From contig NZ_CP147918.1 in the NCBI RefSeq assembly GCF_039645975.1, positions 1,116,001 through 1,180,000 of the forward strand: DNA of 64,000 bases. The letters are read 5' to 3'. Of the stretch, positions 1 to 9,609 are shown piece after piece; position 1 is the first letter of the stretch; each line of letters opens with the position of its first letter. The position numbers were made by a program, and so were the translations under genes. This DNA comes from Sulfurimonas sp. HSL-1716. Its GTDB lineage: Bacteria; Campylobacterota; Campylobacteria; Campylobacterales; Sulfurimonadaceae. Under the pieces are notes generated by a model. The model did not search any database. It saw nothing but the letters and a program-made list of their open reading frames with translations, and was not told the DNA's origin.

Positions 1-1
1 A

Positions 2-877
2 GAGGAAGATATAGACGAGATAGCAGAAATATCCGACCATATAGTATTTAATTCGCCTTCCCAGCTTATGCGTTTTAAAGACAGAGTCTTAGAGATCAAT
101 CCAAATATCTCTATCTCTATCCGCGTAAATCCAGAGTTCTCTTCGTCGCCTGCGGATCTTTATAACCCCTGCGGGCTTTACAGCCGTCTTGGAACGACGC
201 TTGCAAACTTCGATGAAAGCGTCTTGGAACATATAGACGGGCTGAACTTCCATGCACTTTGCGAGCAGAATGTCGATGCGCTTGAAGGCGTGCTTGAGGC
301 TTTTGAAGAGAGGTTCGGAAAATATATCAAGGGACTGAAATATATCAACTTCGGCGGCGGACATCATATAACCCGTAAGGATTATGACGTAGAACGCCTT
401 ATAGAGGTGATAAAAGCGTTTAAAATAAGACATGGCGGCGTAGATGTCTACCTTGAACCAGGAGAGGCTGTAGGCTGGCAGACGGGATATCTTGTCGCAA
501 CGGTGCTTGACATAGTCCGCAACGGCATGGATATCGCCATTTTGGATACTTCCGCCGAAGCGCATATGCCCGATACACTGGCGATGCCTTACCGCGCGGA
601 TGTACGATACTCCGGTGAAGCAGGAGAGAAGCAATATACATACAAATTTGGCGGAAACACTTGTCTGGCAGGAGACATCATGGGAGATTATTCGTTTGAT
701 GTGCCTTTGCAGATAGGAGACAAGGTCATCTTCGAAGATCAGATCCATTACACATTCGTAAAAAACACCACTTTCAACGGCATCAAACTCCCTTCTTTGG
801 CGATCCTGCGAAAAGACGGCAAGCTCGATATTGTCAAAGAGTTCGGGTATGAAGACTACAGAGACAGGCTTTCATAG
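2..877 (+). CDS. nspC: Carboxynorspermidine decarboxylase, 5' truncated
   Basis: PLP enzyme of the alanine racemase/ornithine decarboxylase fold that makes norspermidine or spermidine from the carboxy precursor in polyamine synthesis. The reading frame is open from base 2, so the N-terminus, including the PLP lysine, lies outside the window. Visible landmarks are a glycine-rich phosphate loop (FGGGHHITRKDYD), the EPGEAVGW motif, and a C-terminal catalytic cysteine loop (GGNTCLAGDIMGDY). The internal ATG at 68 is not the start because 22 further in-frame codons upstream read as family sequence (ISDHIVFNSPSQL). A methyltransferase gene follows after 21 bases. Identification is firm; only the missing N-terminus is uncertain. 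Confidence 0.93.
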   Translation, partial: EEDIDEIAEISDHIVFNSPSQLMRFKDRVLEINPNISISIRVNPEFSSSPADLYNPCGLYSRLGTTLANFDESVLEHIDGLNFHALCEQNVDALEGVLEAFEERFGKYIKGLKYINFGGGHHITRKDYDVERLIEVIKAFKIRHGGVDVYLEPGEAVGWQTGYLVATVLDIVRNGMDIAILDTSAEAHMPDTLAMPYRADVRYSGEAGEKQYTYKFGGNTCLAGDIMGDYSFDVPLQIGDKVIFEDQIHYTFVKNTTFNGIKLPSLAILRKDGKLDIVKEFGYEDYRDRLS

Positions 878-898
878 GTCTTACACAAAAGGAGTGAC

Positions 899-1453
899 AT
901 GTTAGAAGACAAAGAGAGATGGAATCTCCGGCATGTAGAAAAGCCGATGCCGGGATATGTGTCGCCGACGTTAACGAAGTATATAAAACATGCCAAAGTG
1001 GGCAGGGCTCTTGACATAGCATGCGGAACCGGAAGAAACACCCACTATCTGGCAGATCTCGGGTTCATTGTAGATGCCCTCGATCTTTCGGACTATGCGC
1101 TCAGCCGTATCCGAGAGGATGAAAAGATCGTAAAAAGCGAAGTCGACCTTGATACCTACGATCTAAAACATCAAAAATACGATCTTGTCTTAAACATAAA
1201 CTATCTCAACAGAAGACTGACGGCACAGATAAAAGATGCTCTCAAGCAGGATGGTCTAGTGATCTTCGAAACCTTCATCGTCGCTCACGACAGCCCTGAA
1301 AAAGGGAGTATGAACCCAGATTATCTCTTAAAACCAAATGAACTTTCAGAATTTTTCTCAGATTTCAATATTATTTACTATGAAGAAAAAGATATCGTAA
1401 ATTTAAGAGGAGAAGATGCAAGACTGGCTTCTTTGGTTGCAAGAAAGCAGTAG
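899..1453 (+). CDS. Class I SAM-dependent methyltransferase (TehB-like)
   Basis: A 184-residue soluble protein with a Rossmann methyltransferase fold. Motif I is clear around residues 38-56 (ALDIACGTGRNTHYLADLG), followed by the acidic end of strand 2 (DALDLSDYAL). The size and the lack of other domains resemble the TehB/small-molecule methyltransferase group, but the substrate cannot be read from the sequence. AAAGGAG stands 7 bases before the ATG. It follows nspC closely and is probably cotranscribed with it. Confidence 0.8.
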   Translation: MLEDKERWNLRHVEKPMPGYVSPTLTKYIKHAKVGRALDIACGTGRNTHYLADLGFIVDALDLSDYALSRIREDEKIVKSEVDLDTYDLKHQKYDLVLNINYLNRRLTAQIKDALKQDGLVIFETFIVAHDSPEKGSMNPDYLLKPNELSEFFSDFNIIYYEEKDIVNLRGEDARLASLVARKQ

Positions 1454-1476
1454 ATCCTTTTTAACCTTTTTTTTGT

Positions 1477-1482
1477 TAGAAT
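1477..1482 (+). promoter_or_regulatory. Putative -10 box for the DUF1566 gene
   Basis: TAGAAT preceded by a run of T, about 40 bases before the start codon. This matches the Campylobacterota style in which a T-rich stretch replaces the -35 box. The distance to the gene fits; no stronger candidate is seen in the gap. Confidence 0.4.
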
Positions 1483-1521
1483 GTACGTGATGTAAAAACT
1501 CAATGAAATAAGGGAGTTTAT

Positions 1522-2994
1522 ATGAAACAAGTAGTTGCAGGCCTGTTTTTAACAAGTACTCTTTTTGCCCTTGTCAGCATCCCGGACACAGGTCAAGACC
1601 AATGCTTTGACAATGACGGCAAAATCTCATGCCCGAAAAAAGGTGTGCCGTTTTACGGACAAGACGCAAACTATGTAACGGCACAGCCGAGTTACAAAGA
1701 TAACGGAGACGGTACCGTAACAGACCTCGTCACGGGGCTGATGTGGACAAAAGAGGTCGATGATACGAAACTCTCTTTGCAAGAAGCGTATCTCAAAGCA
1801 AAAAGAACGCATACAGGCGGATATGACGACTGGAGAGTACCGACCATCAAGGAACTTTATTCTCTTATAGATTTTAGAGGATATACGGGATTTACAAACG
1901 ATAACGCCTCAAGAAGCAAAGTCCCCTCCAATTCCATCCCCTATATAAATACGGATTATTTCGATTTTAAATACGGCAGGCAGAACGAAAGGTTCATGGA
2001 TGCGCAGTGGTTGAGCTCTACAAAATACGTCAGCGCCACTATGCACGATATGGAGACTCTTTTCGGCGTCAATTTCGCAGACGGCAGGATAAAAGGGTAC
2101 GGATATGAAAAGATCGGTACAGACAGTGTAAGGAAAAAATTTTACGTCAGATATGTCAGAGGAACGAGCGAGTACGGAAAAAACGTTTTTACCGATAACG
2201 GCGACGGCACGCTTACGGATGAAAGTACGGGACTGATGTGGACGATGCAAGACAGCGCAAAAGCTATGAACTGGAAAGAAGCTCTGCGCTATGCCCAAAA
2301 CCTAAAGTATGCCGGATATAACGACTGGAGGCTTCCAAATGCAAAAGAACTGCAATACATAGTGGATTATACGCGTTCTCCGGATACTACGGACTCTCCC
2401 GCCATAAGCCCCTTGTTTAAACTTACTCCCATCGTCAACGAAGCTGGGCAGAAGGATTACGGTTATTACTGGACCTCGACGACGCATCTAGACGGTCCAA
2501 AAAAATACACGCAGGCCGCATACGTGTCGTTTGGAAGAGCGATAGGAAAGATGAGAGGCAGAGTTATGGACGTGCACGGAGCGGGTGCTCAAAGAAGCGA
2601 TCCCAAAGAGGGCACTGCGACATTTCACGGACCTCAAGGTGATGCGATCAGATCGAAGAACTATGTCCTTTGCGTCAGAGGCGGGGTCTATAAGACGTTT
2701 AGCGGCAGCCATACTCCCGAAAAAGACAGATACCCTTATCTCTTAAATATCCAGAAAAACAACGACAAACAAGAAACTCATATGCAAAGAGGATTCAGTC
2801 CAAGAGAAGAGAGAGGGCCCCAAAATGAAAAAAACAGGTTCATATCAAGGCTTGATAAAGACGGTGACGGCAGGGTTTCCCGCCGGGAATTCGACGGACC
2901 GCCGGACGGTTTTGAGCATTTTGACAGGAATAAAGACGGATATATAGATAAGACAGAGGCTCCTTTTGGACCTCCTAGGACTCTAAGGAAGTAA
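1522..2994 (+). CDS. Secreted protein with two DUF1566 domains and C-terminal EF-hands
   Basis: A 490-residue exported protein of unknown function. It starts with a signal peptide (MKQVVAGLFLTSTLFALVS). Two copies of the DUF1566 (Lcl C-terminal-like) module follow, each opening with a DNGDGT(V/L)TD..TGLMWT motif near residues 59 and 223 and containing YDDWRVP or YNDWRLP. After a low-complexity linker, two EF-hand loops lie near residues 444 and 469 (DKDGDGRVSRREF, DRNKDGYIDKTE). The combination suggests a calcium-binding periplasmic or surface protein. It overlaps the convergent downstream gene by 12 bases. Domain calls are good; the role is unknown. Confidence 0.78.
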   Translation: MKQVVAGLFLTSTLFALVSIPDTGQDQCFDNDGKISCPKKGVPFYGQDANYVTAQPSYKDNGDGTVTDLVTGLMWTKEVDDTKLSLQEAYLKAKRTHTGGYDDWRVPTIKELYSLIDFRGYTGFTNDNASRSKVPSNSIPYINTDYFDFKYGRQNERFMDAQWLSSTKYVSATMHDMETLFGVNFADGRIKGYGYEKIGTDSVRKKFYVRYVRGTSEYGKNVFTDNGDGTLTDESTGLMWTMQDSAKAMNWKEALRYAQNLKYAGYNDWRLPNAKELQYIVDYTRSPDTTDSPAISPLFKLTPIVNEAGQKDYGYYWTSTTHLDGPKKYTQAAYVSFGRAIGKMRGRVMDVHGAGAQRSDPKEGTATFHGPQGDAIRSKNYVLCVRGGVYKTFSGSHTPEKDRYPYLLNIQKNNDKQETHMQRGFSPREERGPQNEKNRFISRLDKDGDGRVSRREFDGPPDGFEHFDRNKDGYIDKTEAPFGPPRTLRK

Positions 2995-3795
2995 TCTTTT
3001 CATAAGTTCGATATGATAGTTTTCCTGATAGTTGATAAAGTCGAAGAACCTTTTTAATCCGTCGTCTTTGATGGCATCCGAGAGAGATCTGCACATCTCT
3101 TTTGCCGCTTCCTCCTCGGCTATGCCGTTTATGATGAATTTTTCGATATCCGTTATCTTGTATGTCAGTTCATGCAGCTCTCTTGGAAGTGCAAGTATGC
3201 CCATTTTCGCCATCATCTCTCCAAAAGACTGGAGATGAAAGTGTGATTCGTCGATAAGGTCTTGAAAAACGTTGAAATGCAGGATGTCGTTTGTTTTTGC
3301 CTGCATATATGAATAAACAAGGATCAGTTCATACTCTTTGTAAGATTCTTCAAACAAGAACATAGTAAGAGCGTCTACCTGCTCTTGCGGCAGATATTTG
3401 TCTTCATATGTTCTGTGCATATCAAAAGCGGTTATCGGGGCATCATTGTCTTTATTATCGAGAAGAGCGGTTATATAACTTATCATATACTCTTCGTCTG
3501 TTTTCATTCTCATACCCAAAACATCGCTTGCGTATAAAGCAACAGTTTCTTTGAGTTCGCCAAGCAGGTGGTCGAGGATATTAAAAACGCTTGTACCTTT
3601 TTCAAGGATTTTGGATCTGTCGTAGTCATAATCGCCGCCGTTTTTCAAAATATCGTCGCCGACCCATTTCATATGACGAAATTCGATCGTAGAAAAGTTA
3701 TAGAGGTCTCTCTTTATCTGTTTGTCGCCGATCGCAAACGATGCGAAGAGAATGCTTAGCCATAGTTCATGTTTTGCCTGGTACAGTTTGTTCAT
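2983..3795 (-). CDS. Ferritin-like (possible diiron) protein
   Basis: A 270-residue, all-helical soluble protein without a signal peptide. It has ferritin-like metal motifs: E38xxH41 (EFRH), glutamates at about 150-154, E183/H185/H187 (ESHFH), E227-229 and E258xxH261 (ENYH). The spacing suggests two ferritin-like four-helix units, the second with a full set of likely diiron ligands. The next gene on the same strand upstream, 56 bases away, is a NifU-like protein, so a link to iron handling or iron-sulfur repair is plausible. Ferritin-like fold is inferred from motifs only; function is unknown. Confidence 0.6.
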   Translation of the reverse strand: MNKLYQAKHELWLSILFASFAIGDKQIKRDLYNFSTIEFRHMKWVGDDILKNGGDYDYDRSKILEKGTSVFNILDHLLGELKETVALYASDVLGMRMKTDEEYMISYITALLDNKDNDAPITAFDMHRTYEDKYLPQEQVDALTMFLFEESYKEYELILVYSYMQAKTNDILHFNVFQDLIDESHFHLQSFGEMMAKMGILALPRELHELTYKITDIEKFIINGIAEEEAAKEMCRSLSDAIKDDGLKRFFDFINYQENYHIELMKRLLP

Positions 3796-3851
3796 TTTTA
3801 TTTTCCTATCGATTAGTATATTGAGAAGCAGGCTTTATGTAAAGATAAAGA

Positions 3852-4301
3852 TCACTCCGTTTCGTCACAGCTCTCTTGCATCTTTATGATGTGGACTTCC
3901 TCTTTTACGCCGTTGAGAAAATGCTCATGGTTGATAAGGGAGGCTACAAAAGCCTCGAGTACCATATCAGTACACACTCTTTGTTTTGATGTCAGACCAC
4001 CCAGTTTTTGTTCCATTTTCGATATGGCTTTTTGTCCGTAGTCGATATTTTTATTTTTTATCATTTCAGTAAACATGGAACCTACGACCACGGTATCCTG
4101 ACAACCGTTCGTTGCATATCTGACATCTTTTATGATATCGTCGTCGGTCTGTATGTAAAAGATCACGTATTCGCCCGTTTTCTCATCCACACCGATCCCG
4201 ACGCCGCTTGAATCTTCGAGTTTTCCGTAATTTTTCGGATGCATGAGATGCTCTAAAATCTCAGGATTCATCCCTTGAGGCATTTTTACTTTTTCAAACA
4301 T
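3852..4301 (-). CDS. NifU/IscU N-terminal-like protein lacking the first cluster cysteine
   Basis: A 149-residue protein of the iron-sulfur scaffold fold, with HPKNYG at residues 21-26 and NGCQDT around C67. IscU holds its cluster with three cysteines. Here C67 and C110 (RVCTDM) match the second and third, but the first (the ACGD loop) is replaced by GVDEKTGE, and the histidine before the third cysteine is valine. An extra cysteine lies at C145 near the C-terminus. It may be a degenerate scaffold or a partner protein rather than a normal IscU. It precedes the ferritin-like gene on the same strand. Fold is well supported; activity is doubtful. Confidence 0.75.
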   Translation of the reverse strand: MFEKVKMPQGMNPEILEHLMHPKNYGKLEDSSGVGIGVDEKTGEYVIFYIQTDDDIIKDVRYATNGCQDTVVVGSMFTEMIKNKNIDYGQKAISKMEQKLGGLTSKQRVCTDMVLEAFVASLINHEHFLNGVKEEVHIIKMQESCDETE

Positions 4302-4329
4302 GTTTTTGTCTTCAATTTTATTTGTGCTT

Positions 4330-4335
4330 ATTATA
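4330..4335 (-). promoter_or_regulatory. -10 box for the NifU-like gene
   Basis: TATAAT on the minus strand about 29 bases before the NifU-like start, back to back with the ygiQ -10 box. No -35 is evident. Confidence 0.5.
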
Positions 4336-4348
4336 CATTAAGATTTTG

Positions 4349-4354
4349 TATAAT
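4349..4354 (+). promoter_or_regulatory. -10 box for ygiQ
   Basis: TATAAT in the context TTTTGTATAAT, 20 bases before the ATG. The short leader makes this the likely ygiQ promoter, divergent from the NifU-like gene. Confidence 0.5.
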
Positions 4355-4374
4355 ACATAAAAAGTACATAATAC

Positions 4375-6144
4375 ATGAAACAATCGAACTCTAAAAATAA
4401 AAAAGACGGTTATAAATTCACAGAGAAAGATTTTTTGCCAACTACAAAAGCCGAGATGCAAGCACTGGGATGGAAGCAGTGCGATGTGATCCTCGTAAGC
4501 GGGGACGCTTACATAGACTCGCCTTTTATCGGGGTCTCCATGGTGGGCAGAATGCTGCAGCGCATGGGATATAAGGTCGGAATGATAGGGCAGCCCGATA
4601 TAGAAAAAGATATAGATATAAAAAGGCTCGGAGAACCGAGGCTTTACTGGGGCGTGAGCGGCGGAAGCGTAGACAGTATGGTTTCCAATTACACCGCTAC
4701 CAAAAAGTTCAGGAACTCCGATGATTATACGCCCGGCGGCGTCAATAACAAACGTCCCGACAGAGCGGTTTTGGTTTATTCTAATCTTATCCGCCGTTAT
4801 TTTAAAAATACGGTGCCTATAGTTCTGGGCGGAATAGAAGCCAGCCTCAGACGTGTAACGCACTATGATTACTGGTCCAATAAGCTCAGAAAACCGATCC
4901 TTTTTGACTCTAAAGCCGACGTGCTCATATACGGAATGGGGGAGATGGCTTTGGAACAGCTTACTAAAGCTATCGAGGAGAAGCGCGATTATAAAGATAT
5001 AAGAGGTGTATGCTACATCTCAAAAGAGCCAAAAAAAGAGTTTATACAGCTACCTTCTCATAAAGAGTGTCTGGATAACAAAGAACGCTATATAGATCTG
5101 TTCGATGATTTTTACGATAACAACGATCCGATAACCGCCAAAGGACTCTCTCAGGAAGTGGACGGCAGATATCTTATCCAAAACCCTCCATGCGATTATC
5201 TCAACGAAAGCGAGATGGATGCAAATTCAAAGCTGCCTTTTACTCGTGAACTTCATCCCTATTATGCTAAAGACGGAAAGGTGAAGTGCCTTGAGACGAT
5301 AAAGTTTTCGATCATGACGCATCACGGCTGCTGGGGCGAGTGTAATTTCTGCGCCATAGGCGTGCATCAGGGCAGAACCATAAGGACACGCTCGGAAGAC
5401 AATATCATAGAAGAAGCAAAAGAGTTTAACAGATACAGGGATTACAAGGGCATTATAAGCGACGTAGGCGGACCTACTGCAAATATGTACGGTTATGAAT
5501 GCGATAAAAAATTAAAGCTCGGAACATGCGATTATAAAAGATGTGTGGATGCGGATCGTCTATGTAAGACGATAGAGGTGGACCACAGCAGAAATATCAA
5601 CCTTTTAAGACGCATCCGTGAAGTCGAAGGCGTCAGAAAAGCGTTTGTGGCTTCGGGTGTGAGATATGATCTTATCAATGCGGATAAAAAACATGGATAT
5701 TCTTACTTAAAAGAGATGGTGAAACATCATATCTCCGGACAGATGAAAGTTGCACCCGAACATACGCAGCAGCATGTCTTGGACCTTATGGGAAAACCCG
5801 GCAAGCAGGAACTTGTAGAGTTTAAAAAACTTTACGACAGACTAAACAAAGAGGAGGGCAAAAAGCAGTTTTTGACCTACTATCTGATCGCTGCTCATCC
5901 TGGATGCGATGAGAAAGATATGCACGAACTGAAGCGTTTTACGACCGAAGAGCTCAAGATGAATCCCGAACAGGCTCAAGTATTTACGCCGACTCCCGGA
6001 ACTTACAGCGCAGTGATGTACTATACGGAGATGGACCCTAAAACACGAAAGAAGATATTTGTGGAGAAAGACACCCTTAAAAAAGAGAAACAAAAACGCA
6101 TCGTTGTTGCAAAAGAGAGCTTTAAAAGCGGTTTTGCTACTTGA
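4375..6144 (+). CDS. ygiQ: YgiQ family radical SAM protein
   Basis: A 589-residue radical SAM enzyme of the UPF0313/YgiQ family. The N-terminal part is cobalamin-domain-like, with VSGDAYIDSPFIG near residues 40-54. The radical SAM cluster motif CxxxCxxC is present (HHGCWGECNFCAIG, around residue 320). The C-terminal region has the family hallmark MKVAPEHTQQHVLDLM. The chemical reaction of the family is not established. It is a single gene with its own promoter. Identification is firm. Confidence 0.93.
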   Translation: MKQSNSKNKKDGYKFTEKDFLPTTKAEMQALGWKQCDVILVSGDAYIDSPFIGVSMVGRMLQRMGYKVGMIGQPDIEKDIDIKRLGEPRLYWGVSGGSVDSMVSNYTATKKFRNSDDYTPGGVNNKRPDRAVLVYSNLIRRYFKNTVPIVLGGIEASLRRVTHYDYWSNKLRKPILFDSKADVLIYGMGEMALEQLTKAIEEKRDYKDIRGVCYISKEPKKEFIQLPSHKECLDNKERYIDLFDDFYDNNDPITAKGLSQEVDGRYLIQNPPCDYLNESEMDANSKLPFTRELHPYYAKDGKVKCLETIKFSIMTHHGCWGECNFCAIGVHQGRTIRTRSEDNIIEEAKEFNRYRDYKGIISDVGGPTANMYGYECDKKLKLGTCDYKRCVDADRLCKTIEVDHSRNINLLRRIREVEGVRKAFVASGVRYDLINADKKHGYSYLKEMVKHHISGQMKVAPEHTQQHVLDLMGKPGKQELVEFKKLYDRLNKEEGKKQFLTYYLIAAHPGCDEKDMHELKRFTTEELKMNPEQAQVFTPTPGTYSAVMYYTEMDPKTRKKIFVEKDTLKKEKQKRIVVAKESFKSGFAT

Positions 6145-6215
6145 TCTAAAAGATATTTAAAGAGATTGAAAGAGTTTAGATTATATACTTGATGCATCGT
6201 AATATAGGACTGTAG

Positions 6216-8393
6216 ATGGCTAATGATTCTTGTACAAATTTAGAACTTGAGACCCTAAGAGAGGTATCTATAACGGAAAAAGAGTTCAACAGCATACTTA
6301 ATTTACAATCTGTCGTTTTGGAGATGGTCGCAGGAGGAGAAAGTTCGTTAAATATTTTGAACAGACTCTGCGATCTTGCCGAAGCGTTGCTTCCAAACTC
6401 TGTCGCTTCTATAATGCTTATAGACAGTGAAACAGGCTTTTTAAACGTTTTGGCTGCCCCAAGCGTGCCTGAATCGGGACATCAGGCTCTTTCTAACCTC
6501 AGACCGGGGAAGGGAAGCGGCTCTTGCGGCAATGCCGTCTTCTCAAATAAACCGACCTTTATCAAAGACACTTTTTCCGACCCAAGATGGCATGATATCA
6601 GAAGCATAGCATATGATTTCAATCTCCGTTCCTGCTGGTCGATGCCGGTACGTGATGAAGAAAAAAATCCGATAGCGACTTTCGCACTTTCCTCTTTTGA
6701 ACACAGAATGCCTTCCTCTTTTCATAAAAAACTGCTTGAAACGGGCGCAAACATAGTAAATATAGTCCTCAAAAATGAAAACCAGAAAAAGATCATCGTA
6801 GAAAAAGAGAAAAGGATCAACCTCTTCTCGACAGCCCTTCAAAACACTTCAGAAGGGTTTTATATAACGGATAAAGACAATAATATATTGGAGATAAACG
6901 ACTCTTTTACAAAAATAATGGGCTATACGAAAGAGGATGTCATAGGGAAAAATCCGAGGATATTCTCTTCGAATAAACATGACAGAAAATATTTTCAAAA
7001 GATGTGGAACAGTATTATCCATGACAAACATTATGCCGGAGAGGTCATCAACAAGAAGAAAAACGGAGAGTTCATCACGCAGTGGATCAGTATAAACTCT
7101 ATAGAAGATGAAAACAACGAAATACAAAACTATGTTGCCATATTCACGGATATATCGAAATTAAAGGCATCGGAAGAGAAGATAGAGTACCTTGCCTATC
7201 ATGATCTGCTTACATCGTGCTACAACAAAGTGTTTCTGGCAGAAAAAATGGAAGCAGAAGAATCCGAAAACTGCTCTTTGATCCTTTTGAACGTAGATAA
7301 TTTCAGCTACGTGAACCTCTCTTACGGATTTGATATAGGGGACAAACTTTTAGTAGGGATATCCAATGAACTCAAAGAGATATGCAAAGAATCCGAAATA
7401 TTCAGGATAAATTCCGATGAATTCGCACTTCTTTGTCATACTCAAAGCGATGCAAAGGCAAATATAGAAAAGATCAGAAACCATTTTAACAAGGTTTCTT
7501 TTTACATCGACAACATAAACATAAATGTCTCGTTCAGTTATGGAGCATCAGGCAACGGGAACTGTTCTTTGCAAAACTCTGCTTTGGCGTTAAAGCAGGC
7601 AAAAGAGGGCGGAAAGAACAGGTATTATATCTTTAGCAAAGATGACAACTCCATAGATGTCAATAAAAGAGAAAACTTCGTCAAATATAATAATATTCTT
7701 CACGAAGCCATTGAGTTCGGATATATGGTTCCCTATTTTCAGGGTATCAGAGATAACAGAACGGGAGAGATAGTAAAATATGAATCACTTGTGAGGATCG
7801 TAAAAGACGATGAAATTATCACTCCGTTTCAGTTTTTACAAACAGCCAAGCTCTCTGGGATGCTTCCCGATATAACAAAGGTCATGATAGATAAGAGCTT
7901 TGCTATTATGGCGTCCAATGATTACACGTTTTCCATTAACATAACAGAAGACGATCTGGATTCGGATTATCTTGAAGAGTATCTGCATATAAAATCAAAA
8001 GAGTACGGTATAGCTCCAAACCGAATAACGCTGGAAATACTTGAAGGCATGAGTTCAACAGGCAAAAGAGACCATATAAGACAGCTCAATGCACTAAAAA
8101 GAGAGGGATATCTTCTTGCTATCGATGATTTCGGTGCAGAGTATTCAAACTTTGAGAGGGTTCTGGATCTTGATATTGACTTTTTAAAAATAGATGCCAG
8201 GTACATAAAAAATATCGATATCGACAATAAAAGCTACGAAATCACAAAATCAATAGTTTATTTTGCAAAAAATGCAGGAATACCATGTATCGCGGAGTTC
8301 GTTCATAACGACGACGTCCAAAATATTGTAGAAAAGCTTGGGATAGAATATTCGCAGGGGTTCTTGTTCAGCGAACCGAGCGAATATATCTAA
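6216..8393 (+). CDS. GAF-PAS-GGDEF-EAL protein, probable c-di-GMP phosphodiesterase
   Basis: A 725-residue cytoplasmic signalling protein with no membrane segment. Order: GAF (about 20-190), PAS (about 205-318, with GYTKEDVIGKNPRIFSS), GGDEF (about 330-462), EAL (about 480-725). The GGDEF signature is degenerate (INSDEF near residue 400), so cyclase activity is unlikely. The EAL domain keeps E in YESLVR (about 523), N in SINITEDD, E in TLEILEG, DDFG (about 638), K in LKIDARYI, AEF and the SQGF glutamine. These residues predict c-di-GMP hydrolysis, controlled by the GAF and PAS sensors. It ends 3 bases from the convergent ychF. The window also encodes PelD, a likely c-di-GMP effector. Confidence 0.87.
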   Translation: MANDSCTNLELETLREVSITEKEFNSILNLQSVVLEMVAGGESSLNILNRLCDLAEALLPNSVASIMLIDSETGFLNVLAAPSVPESGHQALSNLRPGKGSGSCGNAVFSNKPTFIKDTFSDPRWHDIRSIAYDFNLRSCWSMPVRDEEKNPIATFALSSFEHRMPSSFHKKLLETGANIVNIVLKNENQKKIIVEKEKRINLFSTALQNTSEGFYITDKDNNILEINDSFTKIMGYTKEDVIGKNPRIFSSNKHDRKYFQKMWNSIIHDKHYAGEVINKKKNGEFITQWISINSIEDENNEIQNYVAIFTDISKLKASEEKIEYLAYHDLLTSCYNKVFLAEKMEAEESENCSLILLNVDNFSYVNLSYGFDIGDKLLVGISNELKEICKESEIFRINSDEFALLCHTQSDAKANIEKIRNHFNKVSFYIDNININVSFSYGASGNGNCSLQNSALALKQAKEGGKNRYYIFSKDDNSIDVNKRENFVKYNNILHEAIEFGYMVPYFQGIRDNRTGEIVKYESLVRIVKDDEIITPFQFLQTAKLSGMLPDITKVMIDKSFAIMASNDYTFSINITEDDLDSDYLEEYLHIKSKEYGIAPNRITLEILEGMSSTGKRDHIRQLNALKREGYLLAIDDFGAEYSNFERVLDLDIDFLKIDARYIKNIDIDNKSYEITKSIVYFAKNAGIPCIAEFVHNDDVQNIVEKLGIEYSQGFLFSEPSEYI

Positions 8394-8396
8394 GGT

Positions 8397-9497
8397 TTAT
8401 ACGTTGAACCTAAAGTGCATGACGTCGCCGTCTTGCACTATGTACTCTTTTCCTTCGAGACGCATTTTCCCCGCTTCTTTGGCTTTTGCTTCGCCGCCGC
8501 ATGCGATATAATCCTCATATGCGATCACTTCGGCACGGATAAATCCTTTTTCAAAATCGTTATGGATGACCGCAGCTGCTTTTGGAGCGGTTGTATTCTT
8601 TGGGATGGTCCATGCGCGAACCTCTTTTACACCCGCGGTAAAATAGCTCATAAGACCCAGTTTGTCGAACCCTTTATGGATGATCTGTGCCAGACCGGAC
8701 TCCTCTACGCCCAGATCATCCAAGAACTCTTTTGCTTCCTCGTCGCTTAGACCGACAAGCTCCTCTTCGATCTTCGCGCAAAGCTTGATCACTTCACAGT
8801 TTTGTGCGCTTGCATGTTCTTTGACCGCCTGCACATATTCATTGTCTTCAAGAAGCCCGTCTTCATCGACGTTCGCACCGTACATGATCTCTTTTGACGT
8901 AAGCAGTCTTAGCTCTCTGTTGAGTTCATTGAACATTTCACTGTCGGCTTCGGGAAAGTTGCGGGCAAGGTTGCCTTCTGCCAAAAATTCCATAAGCTTA
9001 TCTGCAAAATCGACTAAAGCTTTTGCACTTTTATCCGCTTTTGCCTGCTTTTGCAGACGCTGTATCCTGTTTGACAACACCTCTATATCCGCAAGGATCA
9101 GCTCGTTTTCGATGATCTCTATGTCACGTAGAGGGTTTATGCTCCCTTCAGTATGGACTATGTTTTCATCCTCAAAACATCTGACGATCTGCAGGATGAC
9201 TTCGGTTTCACGGATGTTCGATAAAAACTTATTGCCAAGCCCTTCGCCTTTACTTGCACCCTTGACCAGACCCGCAATATCGACGAAGTCCAGAGTAGAG
9301 TGCTGAATACGCTCAGGATTCACTATTTTTGAAAGTTCGTTCAGGCGTTTGTCCGGTACGGGTACTATCGCTTTATTCGGTTCTATCGTACAAAACGGAT
9401 AGTTTGCCGCTTCTGCGTTTTGAGCTTTTGTCAAAGCATTAAAAGTTGTTGATTTTCCTACGTTTGGAAGTCCTACTAGACCTATTGCCAATCCCAT
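8397..9497 (-). CDS. ychF: Redox-regulated ribosome-binding ATPase YchF
   Basis: A 366-residue Obg-family P-loop protein that prefers ATP and binds ribosomes. The G1 loop [15 protein letters not shown] is at the N-terminus, followed by [17 protein letters not shown] (switch/G3), a central coiled coil, and a C-terminal TGS-like domain ending in the conserved [12 protein letters not shown]. Length is typical. It follows pepA by 112 bases on the same strand. Confidence 0.96.
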   Translation of the reverse strand: MGLAIGLVGLPNVGKSTTFNALTKAQNAEAANYPFCTIEPNKAIVPVPDKRLNELSKIVNPERIQHSTLDFVDIAGLVKGASKGEGLGNKFLSNIRETEVILQIVRCFEDENIVHTEGSINPLRDIEIIENELILADIEVLSNRIQRLQKQAKADKSAKALVDFADKLMEFLAEGNLARNFPEADSEMFNELNRELRLLTSKEIMYGANVDEDGLLEDNEYVQAVKEHASAQNCEVIKLCAKIEEELVGLSDEEAKEFLDDLGVEESGLAQIIHKGFDKLGLMSYFTAGVKEVRAWTIPKNTTAPKAAAVIHNDFEKGFIRAEVIAYEDYIACGGEAKAKEAGKMRLEGKEYIVQDGDVMHFRFNV

Positions 9498-9609
9498 TTT
9501 CGCCCTTTTTGTTGCGTATAAAATAATTGCGTAATTCTATCGAAAGTTTACTTGGAGTTTTTATAAACTTCTTGTGGATCCGCCCCTGAAGGTTCAGGAG
9601 AGGAAGAGA

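Noticed and set aside
89-748. 219-codon open frame antisense to nspC
   Set aside because: The plus strand reads as conserved NspC; the antisense frame has no ribosome site or recognisable domain and follows from codon bias.
8662-9306. 214-codon plus-strand frame inside ychF
   Set aside because: Serine-rich shadow of a well-conserved minus-strand gene.
9563-9602. CCTGAAGGTTCAGG hairpin between pepA and ychF as terminator
   Set aside because: Short stem, tiny loop and no T-run; too weak to call.
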